Shown here in pieces: positions 1 to 9,153 of a stretch of 64,000 nucleotides of DNA (position 1 is the first letter of the stretch; each line of letters opens with the position of its first letter). This stretch comes from DATGLW01 sp035293965 (GTDB lineage: Bacteria > Actinomycetota > Acidimicrobiia > Acidimicrobiales > RAAP-2): NCBI GenBank assembly GCA_035293965.1, contig DATGLW010000111.1, forward strand, positions 1 to 64,000. Direction: 5' to 3'. The position numbers and the translations under genes were made by a program. Under the pieces are notes generated by a model, which was given only the letters and a program-made list of their open reading frames with translations, searched no databases and was not told the DNA's origin.

Positions 1-398
1 GAGCTCGCCGGGTGGCCGTTGTACATGGCTCCGTTCCAGAGCTGGTGGCTCGGTGCGTCGAGGTGCGTCATGTAGAGGCCGTGGATCGAAAAGCCCACCC
101 AGTCGGTGCCCCCGCCGGCGCCGTCGTCGTTGAGACGGGCGCCGGTGGACGTCATGAAGTGCAAGGGGCGGTCGTCGGCCTCGAACACCGACACCGCGCT
201 GCCGAAGTCGACGGGGCGGCCGCACGGCACATGGCGGCCCTCGCGAACGAGCGAGGCCGCCGCCACCACCTTGCGGGCGTCGACGAGGTTGAGGGTCCCG
301 CGCTGGTCCGTGGGCCCCCAGCGGCCCCAATTGCTCAGCGCGTCGAAGTAACCACGCCATTCCTCCTCGCTCAGCACCCCGTCACCCTCGGTCGCCAT
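1..398 (-). CDS. Cyclase-family (kynurenine formamidase-like) metal hydrolase, 3' part cut off by the window edge
   Basis: The minus-strand frame begins with ATG at 398, after a GGAGAGGGAGG ribosome binding site, and runs open to base 1. The first 132 residues include NLVDARKVVAAASLVREGRH, which is typical of the PF04199 cyclase family, and end with a HLDAPSH metal-binding segment of the HxDxxxH kind. Family members are zinc or manganese amide or ester hydrolases, for example arylformamidases. The C-terminal half is outside the window, so substrate cannot be guessed. It is transcribed away from the DUF2510 gene. The 168 bases between the two genes show no clear promoter. Confidence 0.8.
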   Translation of the reverse strand, partial: MATEGDGVLSEEEWRGYFDALSNWGRWGPTDQRGTLNLVDARKVVAAASLVREGRHVPCGRPVDFGSAVSVFEADDRPLHFMTSTGARLNDDGAGGGTDWVGFSIHGLYMTHLDAPSHQLWNGAMYNGHPAS

Positions 399-566
399 GG
401 CGCCAGCCTCCCTCTCCTGCACCGCGGTGTGCGGCCACCCCAGCGACATGCCCTGGTCCTCGTTGCCACTGCGGGTGACCACGGGCAATCCATGATGCCC
501 GGCGGCAGGAGCGCGGCGCGCCAGCCGCAGCGTGCGGACCCATGCCACCGTGGAGCTGGACAGCCG

Positions 567-1568
567 TCAGCGGTCGGCACCGCCTCCGCCGCCCTGACCG
601 GGCGCGGCGGGACGCTCGGCCCCCGTCCAGGCCGACCCCTCCCACCAACGCTCGAACCCGGCGTGGCCCGGCGAGGGGTACCAGCCAGCAGGAGGCGGCG
701 GGGGCGGGAGGTGCCCGGGCGTCGTGCGCGCGCCGCCGCCCGGGACCGCCAGCGCGTAGAGCTGGCCGAGCGCGGCGAGCGCGAGGAGCAGCCACCCAGC
801 CATCGCCAGGTACGCCGCGACCGCAAAGCCCACCCTGATGCCGGTCAACGAGGCGCCCGGCCCCAGCACGGCGCCCGCGGCGGCGGCTCGGGCGACGCTT
901 GCCGCCACGAGCGTCCACAGGGCGCCGGCCAGCGTCGGGAACCCGCGTGCGACGATCATCCCTTGCGCCCGGGCCACGAGGAGCGCACCGGCCACTGCCG
1001 CGACACCCACCGCGACCACTGCGCCCGCCGCTGCTGCGAGCGCAGCCTGGCGGAAGGTCGGCGGCGGCAGGCCGACACCCACCGCGAGCAGGACGAGCCC
1101 GCCCGCCGCCGCGAGCCACAGGGGCGCCTGGCGGGGGCCAGCCGGCGCGAGCAGCTCGGCGAAGGAGCGACGGGCGGCGCGGGTCGTGGCGAGGAGCGCC
1201 CAGCCCCCGATACCCACGGCAGCCACTACGTTGCCGGCCGCAGAACCTCGAGGGGCATCGAGCGCCGACACGAGCAGGCCGAGCGCGACGAGGAAGGTGG
1301 CGACCGACGCGCCGGCTCCCTCGGCCAGCTCCGCCCACCGACGACGCAGCGCCAGGTGCCAGGCCACCGAGCAGACGGCCCCCACCGCCACCACCACGCC
1401 GGCGAACCTGAGCCAGGCAGCCGCCGTGGCCAGGTTCCGCGCCGTGCCGAGATCGCCGCGGTGGAGCACGGCGTACGCGGTGCCCTCGAGGAGCGCGCCC
1501 AGTCCGAGCAAGCCGGCCACCGCGACCGCGAGCGCCATGGCCGTCCTCGACCTCACGATCTCGGCCAT
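567..1568 (-). CDS. Multi-pass membrane protein with C-terminal DUF2510 domain
   Basis: This is a 333-residue protein starting MAEIVRSRTAMALAV. The start at 1568 is preferred over an ATG ten codons upstream because AAGGGGTGG sits just before it. About eight hydrophobic, Ala/Val/Leu-rich membrane segments fill residues 10-270. They are followed by a proline-rich linker and a DUF2510 motif (AGWYPSPGHAGFERWWEGSA with WTG after it), a short domain common in actinobacterial membrane proteins and usually placed on the cytoplasmic side. No catalytic motif is visible, so the function is unknown. It lies downstream of the CoA-transferase on the same strand, with a 156-base gap. Confidence 0.8.
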   Translation of the reverse strand: MAEIVRSRTAMALAVAVAGLLGLGALLEGTAYAVLHRGDLGTARNLATAAAWLRFAGVVVAVGAVCSVAWHLALRRRWAELAEGAGASVATFLVALGLLVSALDAPRGSAAGNVVAAVGIGGWALLATTRAARRSFAELLAPAGPRQAPLWLAAAGGLVLLAVGVGLPPPTFRQAALAAAAGAVVAVGVAAVAGALLVARAQGMIVARGFPTLAGALWTLVAASVARAAAAGAVLGPGASLTGIRVGFAVAAYLAMAGWLLLALAALGQLYALAVPGGGARTTPGHLPPPPPPAGWYPSPGHAGFERWWEGSAWTGAERPAAPGQGGGGGADR

Positions 1569-1724
1569 CGACCACCCCTTCGACGCGCTCGCCCGCACGG
1601 GACGCCGGCCGGTCCGACTGGTGGTGCCGAGGCTACCAAGGCGATGCCCGACGCGACGGGTTCGCTTCCATCGAGCTCGCAGCCTGGCCGCCGCCCTGGT
1701 CGGTCCTTTGCGCGAGGAGGCACG

Positions 1725-2954
1725 TCACGTACAGGCACCGTCGATCTTGAGCTGCAGGATCTCGTCCTCGCTGCGCCCGAGCTCGCGGAGGATCTCGTCG
1801 GTGTGCTCGGCGAACTGGGGCGCCCGCCGGGTGGGCGGGGGGCGCTCGTCGAACTGCACGGGGTTCGCGACGAGCCGTCGCTCGTTCCCGTCGGCGTCGG
1901 TGATGGTCACCAGGTACCCGTTCGCCTGCACCTGTGGGTCGTCGACGAGCTCGGCGAGGTTCTGCAGCGGAGCCCACTGGCCTTCCATGGTCTGGAGGTG
2001 CGCCAGCCAGTAGGAGAACGGCTTCTTCGCGATGGCATCGGCCACCGCCTGGCCCACCTCGGCCGCGTTCGCCATGAGCCCCTCCGCCGTGGTGAACCGC
2101 TCGTCCTCCAAGAGGTGCTCGAGGCCCAGGTGCTTGCACACGTCGGCGAAGTAGCGGCCCGGCTGGAGCATGTTGAAGTTGAGCCAGCGGCCGTCCTGCG
2201 TGCGGAAGTTGCCCACGATCGGGTTGACGGCCACGTGCATCGTCGGCGTGTCGAGGGGCTGCGGCGCGAACGTCTCACCCGTGAGCATCGAGTTGGTCAG
2301 GTTGAGCGCCATCGCCCAGACCCCCACCCCGAGCAGCGACACGTCGACCACCGACGGCTCCCCGGTGCGCTCGCGCCCGAACAACGCACCGGCGATCCCG
2401 CCGGCGATGGTCATGCCGCCGACCGAGTCGCCGTACGCGCCCGCCGGCATGCCGATCGGGCGCGGGCTGTCAGGTGGCGTGGCGCTCCACGCGGCGCCGG
2501 AGCGGCACCAGAAGGACGGCTGGTCGTAGCCTCCCTTCTCGGCCTCGGGACCGCGTTGGCCGTGCCCGCTGCCGCGCACGTAGATGATGCGTGGGTTGAC
2601 CCTGCGGATGTCCTCCACCTCCAGCTTGAGGCGGCGGCGCGCAGCGGGGAGGAAATTGATGAGGAAGACGTCGGCGTCGCGTACCAGGTCCATCAGGACC
2701 TCGTACCCGCCGGGGGTGTCGAGCGCGAGGCCGATGCTGCGCTTGCCCCGGTTCGGGTGCTCCATGATCGGGTGGAACGAGCCCACTGCTGCGCCCACTG
2801 CGCCGAGGCGGAGCCCTCGCTGGGCGTCCCCCGCCTCGGCATGCTCCACCTTCACGACGTCGGCGCCCCACTCGGCGAGCACCGCGCCCGCGGCGGGGGT
2901 GAAGGTGAATTGGGCGACCTCCACCATCTTGACACCCTGCATCGGTTGGTACAC
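1725..2954 (-). CDS. Family III CoA-transferase (CaiB/BaiF)
   Basis: A 409-residue protein. The GTG start at 2954 is chosen because AAGGAGG lies 8 bases upstream; an ATG four codons later is the alternative. The N-terminal segment VKMVEVAQFTFTPAAGAVLA leads into the Rossmann-like fold, with ADVVKVE near residue 31. Asp176 in AYGDSVGG fits the catalytic aspartate of formyl-CoA transferase-like enzymes. GRYFADVCKHLGLEHLLEDE and the C-terminal HTDEILRELGRSEDEI are typical of the family. It probably moves CoA between carboxylic acids in the cytoplasm; the substrate is unknown. It is divergent from the MFS gene. A TACTGT box at 3050-3055 (minus strand) could be its -10 element. Confidence 0.9.
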   Translation of the reverse strand: MYQPMQGVKMVEVAQFTFTPAAGAVLAEWGADVVKVEHAEAGDAQRGLRLGAVGAAVGSFHPIMEHPNRGKRSIGLALDTPGGYEVLMDLVRDADVFLINFLPAARRRLKLEVEDIRRVNPRIIYVRGSGHGQRGPEAEKGGYDQPSFWCRSGAAWSATPPDSPRPIGMPAGAYGDSVGGMTIAGGIAGALFGRERTGEPSVVDVSLLGVGVWAMALNLTNSMLTGETFAPQPLDTPTMHVAVNPIVGNFRTQDGRWLNFNMLQPGRYFADVCKHLGLEHLLEDERFTTAEGLMANAAEVGQAVADAIAKKPFSYWLAHLQTMEGQWAPLQNLAELVDDPQVQANGYLVTITDADGNERRLVANPVQFDERPPPTRRAPQFAEHTDEILRELGRSEDEILQLKIDGACT

Positions 2955-3174
2955 GGGGGTCCCCTCCTTCGTCGAGACGGCACGACCAGTTGCGTTCGTC
3001 GTTGTGGCCGTCGCCGGCACGGTGGCCAGCCGATCCACGACGGCGACGAACAGTACCGGCGCCCTGATCCCGCCGCCACGGCCCCGGAGCCGGCGGGGCG
3101 GGCAGATCCTGCTCGATCGCGAGCCCCGGTCCAACTACGCTCGGTCCAGCCCGACGAACGAAGGAGCCGGCCCC

Positions 3175-4746
3175 ATGACCCGATCGACCGGCAACCTCGA
3201 CCGCCGGTGGTGGACGCTGATCGCCGTGTGCGGCGCGACCTTCATGCTGCTGGTCGACATCACGATCGTGCAGGTGGCCCTTCCCACCATCCAGCGCCGG
3301 CTGCATGCCGGCTTCACCGACCTGCAGTGGGTGATCGACGCCTACTCGCTGTCGCTCGCGACGCTGATCTTGACCTGGGGCTCGACCTCGGACCGCTTCG
3401 GCCGCAAGCGCGTCTTCGTCGCGGGCCTCACGGTCTTCACCGTGGCCTCGCTGCTCTGTGCCCTCTCGACGTCGCCCGCGTTCTTGATCTGGGCCCGCGC
3501 CCTGCAGGGAGTGGGAGGGGCAGCCATGTTCGCCACCAGCCTGGCCCTCATCGGCCAGGAGTTCCGCGGCGTGGAGCTGGGCAAGGCCATCGCCGCGTGG
3601 AGCGCCACGGTCGGGGGGGCGGTGGCGCTCGGGCCCCTCATCGGCGGCGTGCTGACCGACGGGCTGGGCTGGCGCTGGATCTTCTTCGTCAACGTGCCGA
3701 TCGGCGTCGCGGCCGGCTGGCTCTCGCTCTCCCGGATGCGCAACATCGGCGACCCTGCGGCCAAGCGCTCCGACGTCGCCGGCCTGCTCACCTTCTCCGC
3801 GTCGATGTTCCTGCTCGTGTTCGCGCTGATCCGCGGCAACGCCGAGGGCTGGACGAGCACGATGATCCTGTCGATGCTCGGGGCGGCCGCCTTCACCATG
3901 GCCCTCTTCGTGACGATCGAGCGCGGCCAGGTCCAGCCCATGTTCGACCTCAGCCTCTTCGCCAAGCCCGGCTTCACCGGCGTGTGCTTCGCCACCTTTG
4001 CCATCGGCGCGGGGATGTTCGCGATGTTCCCGTACCTCACCTTGTACCTCCAGAACGATCTCGGGTTCTCGCCCCTGCAGGGAGGGCTCCGCCTCCTCCC
4101 GGCGACCCTGCCGGCCTTCGTCGTCCCCCTCGCCATCCGACGCATCGGCGACCGCCTGCCTGCGGGCGCCGTGCTCGGGAGCGGCCTCGCGGTCACCGCT
4201 GCGGGGCTCGCCGCCATGCGCGCCCTGTCGGCAACGTCGGCGTGGACGGTCCTCGTCCCCGGGCTCCTGCTGTGCGGCCTCGGCATCGGGATCGCAAACC
4301 CGGCCATCGCCAAGATCGCCCTCGGCGTCGTCGACCCGAGGCGCAGTGGCATGGCCTCAGGGATCTCCAACACCTTCCGCATCGGCGGCCTCGCCGCCGG
4401 GGTGGCCGCGCTCGGGGCCGTCTTCGAGCGGCGGATCACGACGTCGCTCGGCGCCACCCTCGGGCACTCGGCCCACCTCCTCGGTCCCGCTGTGGCCTCA
4501 GGGGGCGTGCGTGCCGCGCAGGCGGCCGCGCCCGGACGCGCCGGCACCGCCGTCGCAGCACGCGTGGCCTTCGCCTCGGGGCTGGACCTGATCCTCGTGA
4601 TCGGGGCAGTGGCAGTGGTGCTCGGTGCGCTCGCCGGCTTCGCCCTCGTACGTGCTCGCGACTTCTGGCGGGCCGAGCCGGCGGCCGCCGAGGCCGTCAC
4701 CGCCAGAGCTGCCGGGTCGCTGGCCGAGGTGCCCGGGTTGGGTTGA
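3175..4746 (+). CDS. MFS drug exporter, DHA2 (EmrB/QacA-like, 14 TM)
   Basis: A 523-residue protein. ATG at 3175 follows AAGGAG (3161-3166) with 8 bases between. The first membrane helix carries TFMLLVDITIVQVALPTIQR, the DHA2 motif with the conserved Asp. WVIDAYSLSLATLILTWGST and DRFGRKRVFV (motif A) follow, and GWRWIFFVNVPIG is the usual motif after TM5. The length and about 14 hydrophobic segments fit the EmrB/QacA group of proton-driven multidrug exporters. The family is secure; the substrate is not. A TACGCT box at 3136-3141 is a possible -10. The neighbouring CoA-transferase is transcribed divergently. Confidence 0.9.
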   Translation: MTRSTGNLDRRWWTLIAVCGATFMLLVDITIVQVALPTIQRRLHAGFTDLQWVIDAYSLSLATLILTWGSTSDRFGRKRVFVAGLTVFTVASLLCALSTSPAFLIWARALQGVGGAAMFATSLALIGQEFRGVELGKAIAAWSATVGGAVALGPLIGGVLTDGLGWRWIFFVNVPIGVAAGWLSLSRMRNIGDPAAKRSDVAGLLTFSASMFLLVFALIRGNAEGWTSTMILSMLGAAAFTMALFVTIERGQVQPMFDLSLFAKPGFTGVCFATFAIGAGMFAMFPYLTLYLQNDLGFSPLQGGLRLLPATLPAFVVPLAIRRIGDRLPAGAVLGSGLAVTAAGLAAMRALSATSAWTVLVPGLLLCGLGIGIANPAIAKIALGVVDPRRSGMASGISNTFRIGGLAAGVAALGAVFERRITTSLGATLGHSAHLLGPAVASGGVRAAQAAAPGRAGTAVAARVAFASGLDLILVIGAVAVVLGALAGFALVRARDFWRAEPAAAEAVTARAAGSLAEVPGLG

Positions 4747-4846
4747 TCGCCGGCCCGCCCGGCGCGTTGGTTCGCAGTCGGCGCGCCACGAGGACCCCGC
4801 GAGCCGCAGGCCCCTCGCGACCGCTGCAGGGACATCCTCCTGCTTC

Positions 4847-4875
4847 TTGACAGTGGTGGCAACGCTCGTTGGAAT
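4847..4875 (+). promoter_or_regulatory. Candidate sigma70-type promoter for the glycosyltransferase pair
   Basis: A perfect TTGACA at 4847-4852 is followed after 17 bases by TGGAAT (4870-4875). It lies about 100 bases upstream of the GTG at 4974, in a 227-base intergenic stretch with nothing else recognisable. The -35 match is striking in this GC-rich DNA; the -10 is weak. Confidence 0.35.
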
Positions 4876-4973
4876 GGTCGGTCAAGCGCCCGACAGGTGC
4901 CGCATGCGCTCATGAACGAACGGCCGGTTGCAACGTCTGCTGGACCCATCGAGGTCGCGTCGAGGGGTGACCG

Positions 4974-6269
4974 GTGAGCCCTGAGGGTCTTTTGACTTTC
5001 GTCGGCAACGCCTCCTTCGGGGTGGTCGCCGTCGCCCTCCTCCTCGTGGGCCTCTCGACGTGGGTGTGGATGCTCCACGCCTGGACCGAGCCAGCGGTCT
5101 TCGACCACACCGGCGCCTTGGACCCGGACCTGCCCCACGAGCCGTGCGCCACCTTCTCCCTGCTGGTCCCTGCCCGTCACGAGGAGCGGGTCCTCGGGGC
5201 CACCCTCGAGCGGCTGGCCAACCTGCGCCACCCGTGGTACGAGGTGGTGGCCGTCGTCGGCGACGACGACGCTGCCACCCGCCACGTGGCCGAGGCGGCC
5301 GCCGCCCGCTGGCCGGGCCGCATCCGCGTGGTGGTCGACGCGTCGGTCCCCAAGTCCAAGCCCCGGGCCCTCAATGCCGGCCTGGCCGAGTGCCGGGGCG
5401 AGATCGTCGGGATCTTCGACGCCGAGGACGACGTCCATCCCGAGATCCTCCTCCAGGCGGACGCCGTCTTCGAGCGCACCGGGGCCCAGGTCGCCCAGGG
5501 GGGCGTGCAGCTGACCACGTTGCGCGCCCGCTGGTTCTCGCTGCGCAACTGTCTCGAGTACCTGTTCTGGTTCCGCAGCCGGCTCCACGCCCACCTCGCG
5601 CACGGGTTCGCACCGCTCGGGGGCAATACGGTCTTCTTCCGGCGCCGGCTCCTCGTCGCCGCCGGCGGGTGGGACGGCGACTGCCTCGCCGAGGATTGCG
5701 ACATCGGCATCCGGCTCAGCTCGGCCGGGGCCAGGGTGTCGGTGTGGTACGACCCGCGCACCTCGACCCGGGAGGAGACCCCGGGCTCCTTGCGGGCCTT
5801 CGTGCGCCAGCGCACCCGGTGGAACCAGGGCTACCTCCAGGTCCTGCGGCACCGGCACTGGAAGGCCCTGCCCACCCGCCGCCAGCGCCTCGTGGCCCAG
5901 TACGTCCTGGTGTTCCCCCTCGTCCAGGCGACCACCGGCTTGCTCCTGCCCGCCTCGATCGCCCTCATGGCAGTGGGCCGCCTCCCGCTGCTCCTCACCC
6001 TCGCGGCGTTCGCCCCGCTGCTCGTGATGGTCTGCGTCCTGGTCACCGAGATGGTCGGGCTCGCCGAGCTGTCGAGGTCCTTCTCGCTGCCGATCGGCTG
6101 GCGCGACTACGTCCGCCTCGCCCTCACGACCATCCCGTACCAGGTCGTGCTGGCCTTCGCCGGGGTGCGGGCGGCCTACCGCGAGCTCCGGCACCGAGGC
6201 GGATGGGAGAAGACGGCGCATCACGGGTCCCACCGGGAACCCGCGGGCGCGCTGGCAACCGAGGGATAG
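4974..6269 (+). CDS. Membrane glycosyltransferase, family 2 (processive-type)
   Basis: A 431-residue protein with a GTG start after GAGGGGTGA. One N-terminal membrane helix (residues 12-35) precedes a GT-A domain. The domain shows FSLLVPARHEERVL, a metal-binding FDAEDD near residue 148, LAEDCDIG for the catalytic base, and QRTRW near 279, the QxxRW signature of cellulose-synthase-like enzymes. Two or three C-terminal membrane helices follow (VLVFPLVQATTGLLLPAS onward). It should transfer sugars from NDP donors at the inner face of the membrane. The next gene, a GT39-like enzyme, starts 5 bases downstream, so the two probably act together on a surface glycan or glycolipid. Confidence 0.9.
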   Translation: MSPEGLLTFVGNASFGVVAVALLLVGLSTWVWMLHAWTEPAVFDHTGALDPDLPHEPCATFSLLVPARHEERVLGATLERLANLRHPWYEVVAVVGDDDAATRHVAEAAAARWPGRIRVVVDASVPKSKPRALNAGLAECRGEIVGIFDAEDDVHPEILLQADAVFERTGAQVAQGGVQLTTLRARWFSLRNCLEYLFWFRSRLHAHLAHGFAPLGGNTVFFRRRLLVAAGGWDGDCLAEDCDIGIRLSSAGARVSVWYDPRTSTREETPGSLRAFVRQRTRWNQGYLQVLRHRHWKALPTRRQRLVAQYVLVFPLVQATTGLLLPASIALMAVGRLPLLLTLAAFAPLLVMVCVLVTEMVGLAELSRSFSLPIGWRDYVRLALTTIPYQVVLAFAGVRAAYRELRHRGGWEKTAHHGSHREPAGALATEG

Positions 6270-6274
6270 CGCCC

Positions 6275-8092
6275 GTGGGCACGCCCCGCAGTCCCGAGCT
6301 GTCGCGCACCGCCCCGGCAGCCGCCGCCGTCCTCGACGCGCCGGCCGCGCTCCCTGCCCGGTTGCCCCGTCCCCAGGTCCAGCGGCCCCGGCGCTGCCGC
6401 GCCCTCGTCGCCCGCGGGGCCGCGCTCGCCCTGCCGGCGGCCGCCCTGACCGTGGTGGGAGTGGTCCACGCCGTGGGCACGGCCACCTGGCCCGCCTACG
6501 GCAACGACGACGAGGGGACCTACCTGGCCCGCGCCTGGGCGGTGCAGACGGGGCTCGGCGCCCACCACGGTCCCGCCCCGTATACGTACTGGTACGACCA
6601 CCCGCCCTTCGGCTGGATCCAGCTGTCGCTGTGGACCTGGCTCACCCACACCTTTCGCCCCGGCACGGTGGCCGTGGCCTCGGGGCGTGCCGACATGCTG
6701 GTGTACACCCTGGTCTCGGCCGCCCTCGTCTACGTGGTCGCCCGGCGGCTCGGGTGCTCGGTGCCGGTCGCCGCCGGCACGGTGCTCGTCTTCGGGCTGA
6801 GCCCGCTGTCGGTCCAGTACCTGCGCCTGGTGATGCTCGACACCATCGCCCTGCCCTGGGTGCTCGCGGCCTTCGCCCTGGCCCTCTCGCCCCGCCGCCG
6901 CCTGTGGGCGTTCGCCGCCGGCGGCCTGTGCTTCGCGGGTGGGGTCCTGTCCAAGGAGACCTACCTCATCCTGCTGCCCGCCCTCCTCTGGCTGGTCTGG
7001 CAGCGCTCGGCGGGTCCGACTCGCACGATGTGCCTGGCGGTGTGCTCGGGGGTGATGGCCGCAGTGCTCGCCTTCTACCCCCTGTACGCCGCGTTGAAGG
7101 GCGAGCTCGTTCCCGGCCACGGCCACGTGAGCCTGATCGGGGCCATCGAGTGGCAGCTCTCGGGGCGTACCGGCAGCGGCAGCGTCCTGCGAGCCGGCAC
7201 CGATGCACACGGCAAGGTCCTCGACTGGCTCCGCGCCGATCCGTGGCTGCTCGGCCTGGGCGTGGCCGGCCTGCCCGTCGCCTTCCTGGTCGAGCGCCTT
7301 CGGCCGATCGGGGCCGCCTACGCCACCTTCGTCCTCATGGTGCTCCGCCCGGGCTACCTGCCGGCGGCCTTCGTCACCGGCGCCCTCCCGTTCGCCGGCC
7401 TGACTGCCGGCACGGCCGTCGACGCCCTGTGGCGTCCGGACCCGGCATTGCGCCTCCCCCACCGGGCCGGAACGATGCGACGCCGGTTCGCCCTGCGTCC
7501 GCGCCGCCGGCCCCGCCGGCCCCATCGGCCCCGCATGATCGGGTCCGATCCCCGCCTGCCGGCCCGGCGCATCGTCGCCGGCGGCCTTGTGGCGGGCGCC
7601 GCCGTCGTGCTCGTCCCCCGCTGGGCGAGCGGCGACCGAGTGGCCATGACGACCGACACCACGGCGGCGTTCTCCAAGGCCGAGGCGTGGGTCCGCCGCC
7701 ACGTCCCCCGGACGGCGACGATCCTCGTCGACGACGACGTGTGGATCGACCTCGTCGACGACGGCTTCCGGCCGAGCCGCGTGGTGTGGTTCTGGGAGCT
7801 CGAAAGTGACCCAGCGGTCCGCGCCCGCTACCCGGAGGGCTGGCGGCAGATGGACTACGTCGTCGCGACGGACACGATCCGGGTGAACGTCGTCTCGGGC
7901 GCGAGGTCCGTCCGCTCCGTCGTCCAGGCGCTCGCCCACTCCACCGTCGTCGCCCGCTTCGGCACGGGAACGACCTGGGTGTCGGTGCGCAAGGTGGACC
8001 CCGATCGCCCGGGCAACCCACCCTGGTGGCTGCCCGGCTCCGGCACCCTTCGACCTCCGACCTCGGGCCTGCAGGAGGGAGAGCGCCTCTGA
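6275..8092 (+). CDS. GT39/ArnT-like membrane glycosyltransferase
   Basis: A 605-residue protein. GTG at 6275 lies 5 bases after the previous stop, with GAGGG (6261-6265) as the likely ribosome binding site. A basic N-terminus precedes the first membrane helix (residues 48-70). The first outer loop carries NDDEGTYLARAWA, the acidic motif of the PMT/ArnT superfamily that uses polyprenyl-phosphate sugars. LDTIALPWVLAAFALAL and GVLSKETYLILLPALLWL resemble GT39 helices. About ten helices span residues 48-470, and a soluble C-terminal part (from about 480) ends in a tail with WWLPGSG. It likely transfers a sugar outside the membrane. An Arg-rich stretch around residues 408-432 separates the helices from the C-terminal domain. 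Confidence 0.82.
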   Translation: MGTPRSPELSRTAPAAAAVLDAPAALPARLPRPQVQRPRRCRALVARGAALALPAAALTVVGVVHAVGTATWPAYGNDDEGTYLARAWAVQTGLGAHHGPAPYTYWYDHPPFGWIQLSLWTWLTHTFRPGTVAVASGRADMLVYTLVSAALVYVVARRLGCSVPVAAGTVLVFGLSPLSVQYLRLVMLDTIALPWVLAAFALALSPRRRLWAFAAGGLCFAGGVLSKETYLILLPALLWLVWQRSAGPTRTMCLAVCSGVMAAVLAFYPLYAALKGELVPGHGHVSLIGAIEWQLSGRTGSGSVLRAGTDAHGKVLDWLRADPWLLGLGVAGLPVAFLVERLRPIGAAYATFVLMVLRPGYLPAAFVTGALPFAGLTAGTAVDALWRPDPALRLPHRAGTMRRRFALRPRRRPRRPHRPRMIGSDPRLPARRIVAGGLVAGAAVVLVPRWASGDRVAMTTDTTAAFSKAEAWVRRHVPRTATILVDDDVWIDLVDDGFRPSRVVWFWELESDPAVRARYPEGWRQMDYVVATDTIRVNVVSGARSVRSVVQALAHSTVVARFGTGTTWVSVRKVDPDRPGNPPWWLPGSGTLRPPTSGLQEGERL

Positions 8093-8345
8093 GCGCGGGG
8101 CACCGACGTCCAGCGCGTCACGGTGTGCGCCACGTAGGCGGCGCGCATCGCGCCCGATCGCTCCGGCCGCGGGTGGCGCGCATCTCGTCCGGAGGACGCT
8201 TCGCGCTGTCACCGACGTCGCCCGGGACAGAGGCGTCGCGACGGCTGGCCGGGCCGTGCCGCGGATCACCCGCGGCGATCGTGGGATCTGGGACCATGGT
8301 GCTGCCCGCGCGTCGCGAGCGGGGTGGAAAAGGAAGGAGCCGTAC

Positions 8346-8441
8346 GTGAGGGCGCGGGCGCTGCTCGCAGGGGTGCCGGCACCCCAAGGTCGAAGGGGAG
8401 CCCGGCACGCCCTCACGTGCCGACGCAGGCGGCAGCGGTGA
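8346..8441 (+). CDS. Possible 31-residue leader ORF coupled to the Pr6Pr gene
   Basis: A GTG at 8346 follows a strong AAGGAAGGAG ribosome binding site. The frame encodes 31 mostly Ala/Arg residues (VRARALLAGVPAPQG, then Arg-rich) and stops in a GTGA overlap with the start of the next gene at 8438. The good Shine-Dalgarno sequence and the overlap suggest a translated leader or coupling peptide. It could also be chance, because the composition is not distinctive and no homologue is known to me. A 16-base perfect palindrome lies inside it. The remainder of 8093-8437 shows no recognisable gene. Confidence 0.3.
   Translation: MRARALLAGVPAPQGRRGARHALTCRRRRQR
8370..8385. repeat. 16-bp perfect palindrome upstream of the Pr6Pr gene
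   Basis: GGGGTGCCGGCACCCC is its own reverse complement with no spacer. It lies between the ribosome binding site of the short leader ORF and the start of the membrane protein gene. It could be a regulator operator or an RNA hairpin near the coupled start; nothing else identifies it. Confidence 0.5.
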
Positions 8442-9127
8442 GCGACCCGGGGCCGCGCCTCGTCGGGGACGGTTGGACCGGGCCGAGGCGACCCGAGGCG
8501 TGGGCGCGCCTGTGGTTCGGCGCCACCGCGCTGTGCGTGGCAGGTGGCGTCGCCATCAGCATCTACACCGCGGCGCACAACAATGCCGGCCACTTTCGCA
8601 CCCCGGTCGAGCGCGCCTTCAACACCTTCGCGTTCTTCACGGTCGACTCGAACCTGATCGTCGGGGTGACGTCGCTGCTCCTCGCCCTCGAGCCGCGCCG
8701 AGCCTCCCCGCTGTTCGCCACGTTCCGGCTCATCAGCATCGTCGCCATCACGGTGACCGGTTCCGTCTACCACGTCGCCCTGGCGAACCTGTTCGACCTG
8801 CAGGGGCTCGACCAGCTCGGCAACCAGCTCGTCCATACCGCGGTGCCGATCCTGGCCGTGGTCGGATGGCTTATGTTCGGGCCGCGTGGGCTCACCTCGG
8901 CCAGGATCGCCCTGTGGTCCCTCGTCTTCCCGGTCGCCTGGCTCGGCTTCACCCTGATCCGGGGAGCCTTCGTGCACTGGTACCCCTATCCCTTCATCGA
9001 CGTCACCACGCTCGGCTACGGCGGCACGCTCCTCAATTGCGCCTGGGTCTCGCTGCTCCTCCTCGGATTGGCGGCGGGAGCCACCCGCCTCGACCGCGTT
9101 CTCGGCCGAAAGCCCGAGCGCCCTTGA
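8438..9127 (+). CDS. Pr6Pr-like integral membrane protein
   Basis: A 229-residue protein with six hydrophobic segments. Features such as RAFNTFAFFTVDSNLIVGVT, YHVALANL, HTAVPILAVVGWLMFGPR and YPFIDV resemble the Pr6Pr family of actinobacterial membrane proteins, related to the FAR-17a/AIG1-like fold. Some eukaryotic relatives of that fold hydrolyse hydroxy-fatty-acid esters using Thr and His. Here HTAVP and TVDSN supply candidates, but activity is unproven. The GTG at 8438 overlaps the stop of the short upstream ORF. A GTG at 8417 is an alternative start. It is separated from the aquaporin by 360 bases. Confidence 0.7.
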   Translation: MSDPGPRLVGDGWTGPRRPEAWARLWFGATALCVAGGVAISIYTAAHNNAGHFRTPVERAFNTFAFFTVDSNLIVGVTSLLLALEPRRASPLFATFRLISIVAITVTGSVYHVALANLFDLQGLDQLGNQLVHTAVPILAVVGWLMFGPRGLTSARIALWSLVFPVAWLGFTLIRGAFVHWYPYPFIDVTTLGYGGTLLNCAWVSLLLLGLAAGATRLDRVLGRKPERP

Positions 9128-9153
9128 GCAGCGCGGCGCCGGGCAGTCGCGCC

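Noticed and set aside
2955..3134. Longer N-terminus of the first CoA-transferase (start near 3134)
   Set aside because: The added 60 residues are not family-like, and a good ribosome binding site precedes GTG 2954.
12..4850. A 1612-codon plus-strand frame covering the first genes
   Set aside because: It runs antisense through the cyclase, DUF2510 and CoA-transferase genes, then out of frame through the MFS gene. Its translation is His/Arg/Gly-rich with no recognisable fold.
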